Source: Vibrio splendidus (GTDB taxonomy: Bacteria > Pseudomonadota > Gammaproteobacteria > Enterobacterales > Vibrionaceae). From it: a DNA stretch of 38,004 nt. Of this stretch, positions 8,242 through 16,322 are shown piece after piece (position 1 is the stretch's first letter; each line of letters opens with the position of its first letter). The translations under genes and the position numbers were made by a program. The notes under the pieces are model-generated. The model was not told where the DNA came from. It saw only the letters and a program-made list of their open reading frames with translations, and did not search any database. Location of the stretch: positions 1-38,004 of the forward strand of contig NZ_LNRF01000018.1 in the NCBI RefSeq assembly GCF_001557875.1. The letters run 5' to 3'.

Positions 8242-9549
8242 TTGTTTGACCGTTATGAATCCGGCGAGCGAGCCGTACTTGTTCATATCAACTTCACGCA
8301 AGAGGGAGAATGGGAAGACCTAAGCGAATGTGAAATGCTGGTCTCCTCTGCGGGGGTAGAAACGCTACAAGTGATTACTGGTAGCCGACAATCCCCACTC
8401 CCTAAATACTACGTTGGAGAAGGTAAAGCCCTAGAAATCGCACAAGCTGTTCAGCTAACCGGTGCTGAAATTGTGATTTTTAACCACTCTCTCTCTCCTG
8501 CCCAAGAGCGAAACCTCGAGCAATTGTGTAAATGTCGTGTGATTGATCGCACGGGTTTGATCTTAGATATCTTTGCACAACGTGCGCGAACTCATGAAGG
8601 TAAGCTACAAGTTGAGCTCGCTCAGCTTCGTCATATCTCTACTCGATTGATCCGTGGTTGGACTCACCTTGAAAGGCAGAAAGGTGGTATTGGTCTTCGT
8701 GGTCCAGGTGAAACTCAGCTGGAAACCGATCGCCGTTTGTTGCGTGACCGTATAAAGGCAATACTGCGTCGTTTAGCGAAAGTCGCTAAGCAGCGTGAAC
8801 AAGGACGACGTGCTCGTAATCGAGCTGAAATCCCAACAATTTCTTTGGTTGGTTACACCAACGCAGGGAAATCAACACTTTTCAATCGCATCACAAGTGC
8901 TGGTGTTTATGCGGCAGACCAACTGTTTGCAACCCTAGACCCAACACTACGTAAGATTGATTTGGCAGATGTCGGGCCTGCAATTCTCGCAGATACCGTA
9001 GGTTTTATCCGCCATCTACCACACGACTTGGTCGCTGCGTTTAAGGCAACATTACAAGAGACGCAGGAAGCTGACATTTTGTTACATGTTGTTGATGCCA
9101 GTGATGACCGTTTTCGTGAGAACATTCAGGCTGTTCATGAAGTATTAGAAGAAATCGATGCTCATGAAGTGCCAACCCTTGTAGTCATGAACAAAATTGA
9201 CTGCATGGAAGACCAAAAACCTCGAATTGAAAGAGACGAAGAGGGCGCACCTCGCGCTGTTTGGGTTTCTGCAATGGAAGGAGAAGGCATTGAACTGCTG
9301 TTTGAAGCTTTAACTGAGCGTTTAGCTAGCCAGATGGTTCAATTCCGGTTGTGTATTCCACATCAACATCAGGGCCGTATTCGCAGCTTATTCTTCGAGA
9401 TGAAATGTATTCAACAAGAAGAGTATGATGAAAATGGTAACTTGTTGATAGATATCCGAATGCAACAAATAGATTGGTCTAAACTTGAAAAAAGAGAAGG
9501 GGCGCTCTTAGGTGACTTTATCGTTACCAAAGAGACTGCTACAGTATAA
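8242..9549 (+). CDS. hflX: ribosome-splitting GTPase HflX
   Basis: HflX is a GTPase that binds 50S subunits and splits stalled 70S ribosomes, for example under heat stress. The 435-residue product has an N-terminal nucleotide-binding-like domain (about 1-110), a helical linker with GGIGLRGPGETQLE, and the G domain: G1 GYTNAGKS at 204-211, G3 DTVGF, G4 NKID. The start is TTG at 8242, supported by AAGGAG nine bases upstream and by an N terminus (MFDRYE) that matches E. coli HflX. A rare start may keep the level low between the abundant hfq and hflK products. It lies 44 bp after hfq. Confidence 0.96.
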   Translation: MFDRYESGERAVLVHINFTQEGEWEDLSECEMLVSSAGVETLQVITGSRQSPLPKYYVGEGKALEIAQAVQLTGAEIVIFNHSLSPAQERNLEQLCKCRVIDRTGLILDIFAQRARTHEGKLQVELAQLRHISTRLIRGWTHLERQKGGIGLRGPGETQLETDRRLLRDRIKAILRRLAKVAKQREQGRRARNRAEIPTISLVGYTNAGKSTLFNRITSAGVYAADQLFATLDPTLRKIDLADVGPAILADTVGFIRHLPHDLVAAFKATLQETQEADILLHVVDASDDRFRENIQAVHEVLEEIDAHEVPTLVVMNKIDCMEDQKPRIERDEEGAPRAVWVSAMEGEGIELLFEALTERLASQMVQFRLCIPHQHQGRIRSLFFEMKCIQQEEYDENGNLLIDIRMQQIDWSKLEKREGALLGDFIVTKETATV

Positions 9550-9576
9550 CGTCATATCAAATGATGGAGCTTTCTA

Positions 9577-10779
9577 ATGGCGTGGAATGAGCCTGGAAAT
9601 AACAACAACGGCGATAATAACGGCCGCGATAATGACCCTTGGGGTAATAAAAATAATCGCGGTGGCCGAGATCAAGGACCGCCAGATCTAGACGAAGTGT
9701 TTAATAAACTAAGTCAAAAGTTAGGTGGCAAGTTTGGTAAAAAGGGTGGCAACGGTAACGGGCCATCTATTGGTGGTGGCGGTGCAATTGGCTTTGGTGT
9801 CATTGCCGTTATTGCTATTGCTATCTGGTTCTTCGCTGGTTTCTACACCGTTGGCGAAGCAGAAAGAGCAGTAGTACTTCGACTGGGTCAGTTCGACCGT
9901 ATCGAAGAACCTGGTCTTAACTGGCACCCTCGCTTCATCGATGAAATTAAAGATGAGCAACTAGTAAACGTTCAAGCGATTCGTTCTTTACGAGCGTCAG
10001 GCACCATGCTGACTAAAGACGAAAACGTTGTGACCGTTGAAATGGGTGTTCAATACCGTGTTTCTGACCCATACAAATACTTGTATCGTGTAACGAATGC
10101 GGACGACAGTTTACGCCAAGCAACCGATTCTGCGCTTCGTGCGGTAATCGGTGACTCACTGATGGATAGTATCCTAACAAGTGGTCGTCAGCAGATTCGT
10201 CAAAGCACTCAAGAAACACTAAACCGCATTATCGATAGCTACGATATGGGTATTCTTATTGTTGACGTGAACTTCCAGTCAGCACGTCCACCAGAGCAAG
10301 TGAAAGATGCATTTGATGATGCTATCGCGGCTCGTGAGGATGAAGAGCGTTTCGAGCGTGAAGCTGAAGCATACCGAAATGACATTCTTCCAAAAGCAAC
10401 AGGTCGTGCTGAGCGTTTGAAGAAAGAAGCGGTGGGTTACTCAGAGCGCACAGTTAATGGTGCTCTAGGTCAAGTAGCTCAGTTCGAGAAACTGCTACCT
10501 GAATACCAAGCTGCGCCTGAAGTAACACGTAACCGTATGTATCTAGATACAATGGAAAAAGTGTACTCAAGCACATCGAAAGTCCTGATTGATTCTGAAT
10601 CAAGCGGTAACTTGCTATACCTACCAATTGATAAGCTAGGCGCACAAGGTGGTTCTCAGTCGGGCACTCGCCCTGCAAAAGCACCATCAACTTACGATCA
10701 AATTGAATTAGAAAAACAAGCGGATCCAAAGTCTAGCACTCAAACTCGTTCAGACAGTTCACGTCAAGGGAGATACTAA
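9577..10779 (+). CDS. hflK: FtsH regulator subunit HflK
   Basis: HflK is the larger partner of the HflKC complex, which forms a periplasmic cage around the FtsH protease and modulates its activity on membrane proteins. The 400-residue product starts with a Gly/Asn-rich cytoplasmic stretch (1-70), has one membrane segment (about 71-90), then an SPFH/band 7 domain (GEAERAVVLRLGQFDRI..) and a helical region, ending in a Ser/Gln-rich tail. GGAG stands before the ATG. The gene is 27 bp after hflX and 2 bp before hflC. Confidence 0.97.
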   Translation: MAWNEPGNNNNGDNNGRDNDPWGNKNNRGGRDQGPPDLDEVFNKLSQKLGGKFGKKGGNGNGPSIGGGGAIGFGVIAVIAIAIWFFAGFYTVGEAERAVVLRLGQFDRIEEPGLNWHPRFIDEIKDEQLVNVQAIRSLRASGTMLTKDENVVTVEMGVQYRVSDPYKYLYRVTNADDSLRQATDSALRAVIGDSLMDSILTSGRQQIRQSTQETLNRIIDSYDMGILIVDVNFQSARPPEQVKDAFDDAIAAREDEERFEREAEAYRNDILPKATGRAERLKKEAVGYSERTVNGALGQVAQFEKLLPEYQAAPEVTRNRMYLDTMEKVYSSTSKVLIDSESSGNLLYLPIDKLGAQGGSQSGTRPAKAPSTYDQIELEKQADPKSSTQTRSDSSRQGRY

Positions 10780-10781
10780 TA

Positions 10782-11759
10782 ATGCGTAAATTAATGATCC
10801 CTGTATTAGTTGTGACGATTGCCCTTCTATTGATGTCACTGTTTGTGATTCAAGAAGGTGAGCGTGGCATGGTAATTCGTTTTGGTCGAGTTCTCGATGA
10901 TAACGGCGTATCTCGAATCTATGAACCAGGCCTACACTTTAAGCTGCCACTGTTTGATCGCGTAAAAGTACTTGATGCTCGTATTCAAACGATGGATGGT
11001 CGTTCTGACCGTTTTGTAACATCAGAGAAAAAAGACGTTCTAATTGATACCTACGCAAAATGGCGTATTGCTGATTTTGGACGTTTTTATCTGAGTACCG
11101 GCGGCGGCAATATCATGACGGCAGAAGCACTTCTTGAGCGTAAAGTGACAGATGTTCTTCGTTCTGAAATTGGTTCTCGTGAAATCAAACAAATCGTATC
11201 AGGCCCTCGTAATAAAGATGTCCTGCCAGACTCTGCTGATAGCGAAGTCGTCACAACGGTAGCGGCGGCAGAAGCCCTAGAAGTTGATGGCGAACGCGAT
11301 AAGATCATGGAAAACGTTTTGTCTGGAACGTCAGAAAGTGCGATGGCTGATTTAGGTGTTGAAGTTGTTGATTTCCGAATGAAGAAGATTAACCTTCCTG
11401 ACGAAATCAGTGAATCTATCTACCGCCGTATGCGTGCAGAACGTGAATCGGTTGCTCGTAGACACCGTTCTCAAGGTCGTGAGCGTGCTGAAGTTATCCG
11501 TGCTCAAGCTGAGCTAGAAGTAGCAACAGTTCTTGCTGAAGCTGACCGTACAGCTCGAATCACTCGTGGTGACGCGGATGCAGAAGCAGCGAAGATCTAC
11601 TCTGATGCGTTCAGCAAAGATCCTGAGTTCTACGGCTTCATGCGCTCACTGCAAGCTTATGAGACATCATTTAGCGATAAGAGCGACATTCTAGTACTGG
11701 ATCCGAAGACAGACTTCTTCCAATACATGAATCAAGCAAGCGGCGCTCCAGCAAAGTAA
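10782..11759 (+). CDS. hflC: FtsH regulator subunit HflC
   Basis: HflC is the second subunit of the HflKC inner-membrane complex that encloses and restrains FtsH. The 325-residue product has an N-terminal membrane anchor (about 4-23), a band 7 domain (GERGMVIRFGRVL.. to KKINLPDEI) and the helical stretch AERESVARRHRSQGRERAEVIRAQAE in parts typical of the family. Translation is probably coupled to hflK, whose stop lies two bases upstream. The operon ends here with a strong terminator. Confidence 0.97.
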   Translation: MRKLMIPVLVVTIALLLMSLFVIQEGERGMVIRFGRVLDDNGVSRIYEPGLHFKLPLFDRVKVLDARIQTMDGRSDRFVTSEKKDVLIDTYAKWRIADFGRFYLSTGGGNIMTAEALLERKVTDVLRSEIGSREIKQIVSGPRNKDVLPDSADSEVVTTVAAAEALEVDGERDKIMENVLSGTSESAMADLGVEVVDFRMKKINLPDEISESIYRRMRAERESVARRHRSQGRERAEVIRAQAELEVATVLAEADRTARITRGDADAEAAKIYSDAFSKDPEFYGFMRSLQAYETSFSDKSDILVLDPKTDFFQYMNQASGAPAK

Positions 11760-11809
11760 GCTGATGTGTTAGCGAACGCTTAGCTCAATAAGCAAAATGC
11801 GTTAAAACT

Positions 11810-11838
11810 AAAAAGGCTCCCATCATGGGAGCCTTTTT
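11810..11838 (+). terminator. terminator of the hfl operon, bidirectional in form
   Basis: AAAAAGGCTCCC pairs perfectly with GGGAGCCTTTTT around a short ATCAT loop. T-rich sequence follows on the plus strand and an A run precedes the stem, so it can also stop minus-strand transcripts coming from the DUF2065 gene. Confidence 0.92.
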
Positions 11839-11925
11839 GTTTTTACTGTACCGATTGTTTTCAGGTCTACGATTGGGGGCGCGAGGGAAGGCGCTCAATA
11901 GCGTTCTAGTTATAGAAACTTAAAC

Positions 11926-12114
11926 CTAACGGTAGGTCATGAAAGCGATAACCGCTCCTGCCACCACAAGACAGCCGCCAATGCGACGCAGTTGCGTGTC
12001 TGGTTGTTCGCTCAGTTGTGCGACCATGTTTCTCCAGCCATTGGGTGCAATTAAGGGGCCGAGCCCTTCAACAATAAGTACGAGCCCAATAGCGAGCCAA
12101 ATTGATTGAGACAT
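11926..12114 (-). CDS. small DUF2065 membrane protein (YjeT family)
   Basis: This is a 62-residue protein of two hydrophobic segments. An N-terminal helix (SIWLAIGLVLIVEGLGPLIAP) and a C-terminal helix (RIGGCLVVAGAVIAFMTYR) flank a short polar loop with NGWRNM. This matches DUF2065, represented by E. coli YjeT, which also lies between hflC and purA. The function is unknown. Translation can be extended 17 residues upstream, but the ATG at 12114 aligns with the family and has AGGCAG in front. In E. coli the gene is on the same strand as hflC and purA; here it is on the opposite strand. Confidence 0.85.
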   Translation of the reverse strand: MSQSIWLAIGLVLIVEGLGPLIAPNGWRNMVAQLSEQPDTQLRRIGGCLVVAGAVIAFMTYR

Positions 12115-12246
12115 GGTTCTGCCTTTTGTCTGTAAAAAAGTAATGATATCAGTATCTTCATACATTCGCCCTCAGTTATCGCTGGTTTATTTTTGTACAG
12201 TGTTAACGTTTATGGACAAAAAGTGACTGCAAGAAGTGTGATTCAG

Positions 12247-12255
12247 TGCTAGAAT
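12247..12255 (+). promoter_or_regulatory. extended -10 promoter of purA
   Basis: TGC-TAGAAT is an extended -10 element 31 bp before the purA start. No clear -35 is present at the normal distance. A weak, partly matching PurR-type sequence (AACGTT core, 12200-12215) lies upstream; it matches too few consensus positions to be called. Confidence 0.45.
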
Positions 12256-12286
12256 CCATTTTTAATTAGCAACAGAAATTGGAAAG

Positions 12287-13603
12287 ATGGGAAATAACGT
12301 AGTCGTTCTAGGCACCCAATGGGGTGATGAAGGTAAAGGTAAAATCGTTGACCTTTTAACTGAAGATGCAAAATACGTGGTTCGCTACCAAGGCGGTCAC
12401 AATGCAGGTCACACACTTGTAATTGACGGTGAAAAAACCGTTCTTCACTTAATTCCATCAGGTATCCTACGCAATAACGTTAAATGTGTTATTGGTAACG
12501 GTGTAGTATTATCGCCTGACGCACTTCTAAAAGAAATGAAGCCTCTTGAAGATCGCGGTATCCCAGTACGTGAGCGTCTTTTCATCTCTGAAGCTTGTCC
12601 TCTAATTCTTCCGTACCACATTGCAATCGACAACGCGCGTGAAATCGCTCGTGGCGCTAAAGCTATCGGTACAACGGGTCGTGGTATCGGTCCAGCTTAC
12701 GAAGATAAAGTTGCTCGTCGCGGTCTACGCGTTGGCGACCTTTTCGATAAAGAAGCATTTGCTGAGAAGCTAAAAGAAGTTATGGAATTCCACAACTTCC
12801 AACTAGAGCACTTCTACAAAGCTGAAACAGTAAGCTACGAAGAAGTTCTTGAGCAAGCGATGAGCTACGCAGACATGTTAACTGCGATGGTTATCGACGT
12901 AACTGATGAACTAGACGCAGCACGTAAGCGCGGCGACAAGATCATGTTCGAAGGTGCTCAAGGTACGCTACTAGATATCGACCACGGTACTTATCCATAC
13001 GTAACGTCTTCTAACACGACTGCTGGTGGTGTTGCTGCAGGTTCTGGTTTCGGTCCTCGTCACATCGGTTACATCCTTGGTATTACTAAGGCTTACTGTA
13101 CTCGTGTTGGTTCAGGTCCATTCCCTACTGAGCTATACGATGGCCTTGAGAAGCAAGACCCAGTTGGTAAACACCTAGGTGATGTTGGTCACGAGTTTGG
13201 CGCAACAACTGGTCGTCTACGTCGTACTGGTTGGTTCGATGCTGTTGCTATGCGTCGTGCAATCCAAATCAACTCTCTATCTGGTATGTGTCTAACTAAA
13301 CTAGACGTTCTAGATGGCCTAGAAGAACTAAAAATCTGTACTGGCTACAAGATGAAAGATGGTTCTATCCTAGAAGTTTCTCCAATGGCTGCTGAGTCAT
13401 TCGAAGAAGCGACGCCAATCTACGAAACAATGCCTGGTTGGTCTGAAAACACATTTGGTGCTAAATCTATCGACGCGCTTCCACAAGCTGCTCTAGATTA
13501 CATCAAGCGTATCGAAGACCTAACTGGCGTTCCAATTGATATCGTATCAACTGGTCCAGATCGTAACGAAACTATCATCAAGGTTCACCCATACGGCGCA
13601 TAA
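12287..13603 (+). CDS. purA: adenylosuccinate synthetase PurA
   Basis: PurA joins IMP and aspartate with GTP to form adenylosuccinate, the first committed step toward AMP. The 438-residue protein has the glycine-rich loop WGDEGKGK (12-19) with catalytic Asp14, the GGHNAGH motif near residue 40, and the TTGRGIGPAYEDK and GATTGRLRRTGWFD blocks. GGAAAG precedes the ATG. Codon choice is biased as in highly expressed genes. The gene has its own promoter and terminator. Confidence 0.98.
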   Translation: MGNNVVVLGTQWGDEGKGKIVDLLTEDAKYVVRYQGGHNAGHTLVIDGEKTVLHLIPSGILRNNVKCVIGNGVVLSPDALLKEMKPLEDRGIPVRERLFISEACPLILPYHIAIDNAREIARGAKAIGTTGRGIGPAYEDKVARRGLRVGDLFDKEAFAEKLKEVMEFHNFQLEHFYKAETVSYEEVLEQAMSYADMLTAMVIDVTDELDAARKRGDKIMFEGAQGTLLDIDHGTYPYVTSSNTTAGGVAAGSGFGPRHIGYILGITKAYCTRVGSGPFPTELYDGLEKQDPVGKHLGDVGHEFGATTGRLRRTGWFDAVAMRRAIQINSLSGMCLTKLDVLDGLEELKICTGYKMKDGSILEVSPMAAESFEEATPIYETMPGWSENTFGAKSIDALPQAALDYIKRIEDLTGVPIDIVSTGPDRNETIIKVHPYGA

Positions 13604-13659
13604 TGCCTGCTGAGTGATTACCAGGCATGAACAGTGCTTTGATAATGAAATAGTTTTCT

Positions 13660-13690
13660 AAAAGCCGACTTTATTAAGTCGGCTTTTTTG
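13660..13690 (+). terminator. terminator of purA
   Basis: AAAAGCCGACTT pairs perfectly with AAGTCGGCTTTT around a TATT loop, followed by more T residues. It lies 56 bp after the purA stop. Confidence 0.93.
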
Positions 13691-13776
13691 TGCCTGTAAT
13701 TTGAAAACTAAGCCATCCGTGATGATCTTTTGAACGCCATCTGGCAAAATATTGCCCATTAGCGGCAAGTTTTGTC

Positions 13777-13803
13777 TAAAGCCGTCGGGGTTATTGCCGA
13801 TAC
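13777..13803 (+). promoter_or_regulatory. sigma-28 (FliA) promoter of motX
   Basis: TAAAGCCG at 13777-13784 is followed after exactly 11 bp by GCCGATAC at 13796-13803. This closely matches the flagellar sigma-28 consensus TAAAGTTT-N11-GCCGATAA. Transcription would start near 13810, about 90 bases before the motX ATG. It fits late flagellar-class expression of the motor protein. Confidence 0.85.
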
Positions 13804-13901
13804 AGATATCATGGAAAGTGAAGTTCACCCTGTTTTGTGCGTGTAGAAATCCTCTGCACCCCTCAATAGATAACTTTAGCGACAGATAATAGAGTGCAGG
13901 T

Positions 13902-14537
13902 ATGAAGCTACGAATTGTGGCAGCTTCATTAATAATGGCGCTGAGCTCACCCTTGAGTCATGCAAATTTGGCTGATGTGGGAGAGCCCGTTCCAATATAT
14001 ACAGAAGCTGAACTGATTAATTTAATCGAAAATAATCAACATCTAGAGCGAGTGAAAGCTGATAAGTGCCAGTTAGTTGAAGATATCGTTGCTCGTGCGA
14101 CGCGTATTAGCTTGCCTTCTTATGAGTTTTTATACGGTGATATGTTGGCTTGGGGTGTGTGTGTTCCACAAGATGTAGAGCTTGGCCTTTACTATATGGA
14201 AAACGCGGCACATCAAGGTTTACCCGCTGCATTAGAGCAGTTAGGTCGTTATTACTCTCGTGGTACTTTGGTACAACAAGACAAAGAGCGTGCGATTCCG
14301 TACCTCCGTGAAGCGGCCTCTATGGGTAACTTAAGTGCGAGTATCCACTTAGCTGAACTCTTGTTACGTGACTACGGTAGCCCATTAGATTATGAAGATG
14401 CTTACCGTTGGCTGTATAACTCGGTGACAGCGGATCAAAGGCAACATAAGCGTATCACAGTGCTTCGTAGCGGCCTGGAACAGAGAATGCCAGACAACAT
14501 TATTGCTCGAGCAAAACGTCGAGACGTGTTCTGGTAA
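13902..14537 (+). CDS. motX: sodium-driven polar flagellar motor protein MotX
   Basis: MotX is a component of the T ring at the base of the Vibrio polar flagellum. With MotY it holds the PomA/PomB sodium-channel stator around the rotor. The 211-residue protein has a signal peptide (about 1-21, cleavage after SHA) and two Sel1-like repeats (YMENAAHQGLPAALEQLGRYY and YLREAASMGNLSASIHLAELL regions, about 96-158), with Cys residues near 56 and 84. Length and repeat content agree with known MotX, and the sigma-28 promoter and the purA neighbour support it. SD is weak (GCAGGT before ATG). Confidence 0.93.
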   Translation: MKLRIVAASLIMALSSPLSHANLADVGEPVPIYTEAELINLIENNQHLERVKADKCQLVEDIVARATRISLPSYEFLYGDMLAWGVCVPQDVELGLYYMENAAHQGLPAALEQLGRYYSRGTLVQQDKERAIPYLREAASMGNLSASIHLAELLLRDYGSPLDYEDAYRWLYNSVTADQRQHKRITVLRSGLEQRMPDNIIARAKRRDVFW

Positions 14538-14594
14538 TACCGAGTAAGAAACCTGTAATGATCCCTGCACTCATTGTTACAGGAAAGAAGATTT

Positions 14595-14632
14595 AAAAAG
14601 CCCCGCCTAATTTAGTTAGTGCGGGGCTTTTT
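14595..14632 (+). terminator. bidirectional terminator between motX and the amidohydrolase gene
   Basis: AAAAAGCCCCGC pairs perfectly with GCGGGGCTTTTT around a 14-base loop. With A and T runs on both sides it can serve both converging genes. Confidence 0.92.
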
Positions 14633-14665
14633 ACGTTTAGATGGTCATGCTATTCGATAGCGAGT

Positions 14666-16075
14666 TTATTGAACAACCTCACCAGACTCAATCACCGTTT
14701 CACGAACAACCTTAGTGAAATCGAGTGCTTCTTGACGAATCTTATCTTCGTCTACCGTTAGCATGTCGCGGTCTTGCATGATGATCTTGCCATCAACGAT
14801 CGTGTGGCGAACGTTACCCGAGTTAGCAGAGTACACCAATGCTGAGTATGGGTTGTACACAGGCACCATGTTTGGCGCCTTAGTATCGATCACTATGATG
14901 TCAGCCAGTTTGCCTGCTTCAAGAGAGCCGATCTTATCTTCCATGTGCAGCGCTTTTGCTGCGCCCATGGTCGCCATGTCGATCACTTTGATCGGCGGCA
15001 TTGCTGCACGATCTTTGTTAACTAGTTTGTGAACCTTAGCGACTTGGTTGAATTCATCAATGGTGCTCAGTGTATTACCAGACATTGGACCATCGGTACC
15101 TAAACCGATACGCACGTTTTTGTCATACATCTTAAGCGCAGGTGATACGCCTTTTGCTGACTTGATGTTAGCACTCATGTTATGAGCTACGCCCATATCC
15201 GATTTCTTCACTAATTCGATATCATGGTCGTCAACGAGGATCATGTGTGCACCCACCAAGTTTTTGTTGAGTGCGCCAATGCTGTCCATGTATTGAACCG
15301 GAGATAACCCATCAGAACGCTCTGCGATTTTCTCTTCTTCACGGTGCGATTCTGCAAGGTGAATCATTACTGGCACATCTAGCTCTAGGGATAGCTTAGA
15401 TATTTTCTGCAGGATCTCTGTGGTGTTGGTATAAGGCGCATGCGGTGCAAACGCTGGTGTGATGCGTGGGTGATCTTTGTATTCTTCAATGAAGTTCAAC
15501 GCGTACTTAATGCCTTCTTCGGCGTTAGCCGCATCGGCTACAGGGAACTTAATCACGGTTTCACCTAGGATGGCACGCATACCGATCTTATCGACGGTTT
15601 TCGCGACTTCATCTTCGAAGTAATACATGTCGGCGTAAGTCGTCACACCGCCTTTCACCATTTCAACGTTACCTAGGTTGGCACCAATGCGTACCATGTC
15701 TCGCGATACCAGCTTCTTCTCTAATGGGAAGATGTAGCGGTGCAGACGATCTGGCACATCATCGGCTAACGAACGGAAAACCGTCATTGATACGTGAGTA
15801 TGAGTATTGATGAGACCCGGCATAACGATATCGCCATCCACGTCTAACACTTGCTTAGCTTGGTACTGCTTCTCTAGTGAAGCATCTCCAACCGCAATGA
15901 TTTTGTTGTCTTTGACCACAACAGTACCGCTTTCATAAACCGTTTTGTCTTGGTTCATGGTTAGAACCATCGCATCGGTAATCATCAGGTCAGCTTTTTC
16001 CATTGCCGAACTTGCGAATGGGAATAGCGCTAGGCTCGCCATAGCTGAAGCCAGTAAAGTGCGTTTTAGTTTCAT
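14666..16075 (-). CDS. exported amidohydrolase, MTA/SAH-deaminase-like
   Basis: This 469-residue metal-dependent hydrolase belongs to the amidohydrolase superfamily group that includes 5-methylthioadenosine/S-adenosylhomocysteine deaminases and chlorohydrolases. Metal and active-site residues are visible: His92 and His94 in NTHTHVSM, His212 in PHAPY, His239 and Glu242 in HLAES, His277, His298 and Asp328 in GTDGP. Unlike the usual cytoplasmic members it begins with a clear signal peptide (MKLKRTLLAS.., cleavage about residue 24 after ASSA), so it should act in the periplasm. The substrate cannot be read from the sequence; a purine nucleoside-like compound is plausible. It converges on motX and is divergent from rnr, with a PurR-like box 58 bp before its start. 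Confidence 0.85.
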   Translation of the reverse strand: MKLKRTLLASAMASLALFPFASSAMEKADLMITDAMVLTMNQDKTVYESGTVVVKDNKIIAVGDASLEKQYQAKQVLDVDGDIVMPGLINTHTHVSMTVFRSLADDVPDRLHRYIFPLEKKLVSRDMVRIGANLGNVEMVKGGVTTYADMYYFEDEVAKTVDKIGMRAILGETVIKFPVADAANAEEGIKYALNFIEEYKDHPRITPAFAPHAPYTNTTEILQKISKLSLELDVPVMIHLAESHREEEKIAERSDGLSPVQYMDSIGALNKNLVGAHMILVDDHDIELVKKSDMGVAHNMSANIKSAKGVSPALKMYDKNVRIGLGTDGPMSGNTLSTIDEFNQVAKVHKLVNKDRAAMPPIKVIDMATMGAAKALHMEDKIGSLEAGKLADIIVIDTKAPNMVPVYNPYSALVYSANSGNVRHTIVDGKIIMQDRDMLTVDEDKIRQEALDFTKVVRETVIESGEVVQ

Positions 16076-16132
16076 ATCATACTCAGAACAGGAGTTGGTA
16101 AAGTGCGTGGATAATAGTGTATTTCATTCATG

Positions 16133-16148
16133 GCGCAAACGTTTGTTT
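16133..16148 (-). promoter_or_regulatory. PurR-type operator
   Basis: GCGCAAACGTTTGTTT fits 8 of the 10 fixed positions of the PurR consensus ANGCAANCGNTTNCNT, and its core CAAACGTTTG is a perfect palindrome. It lies 58 bp upstream of the amidohydrolase start. A further half-site-like TCGTTTGCTT follows at 16151-16160. Another LacI-family regulator with a similar operator cannot be excluded. Confidence 0.6.
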
Positions 16149-16263
16149 TATCGTTTGCTTGAAATTTTGATGATAGTCCACGTCTATGAAGCGATGTTTC
16201 ACAAAGTGAAGATATGTATCAATCTGAGGTTATTTGAGTGTTTTCCAAAGCATATCTGTAGCT

Positions 16264-16292
16264 TACCCCTAGCATCAGATATACTAGGGGTA
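16264..16292. promoter_or_regulatory. perfect 9-bp dyad before rnr
   Basis: TACCCCTAG (16264-16272) is exactly inverted as CTAGGGGTA (16284-16292), with an 11-bp spacer. It ends 30 bp before the rnr ATG. It may be an operator or an RNA hairpin in the rnr leader. There is no T run, so it is not a terminator. Confidence 0.7.
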
Positions 16293-16322
16293 TATACCTT
16301 CCTTGCTTAAGCAGGCCCGCCT

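Noticed and set aside
12200..12215. PurR-type operator before purA
   Set aside because: The AACGTT core is present, but only about 6 of 10 fixed consensus positions fit; too weak to list as a site.
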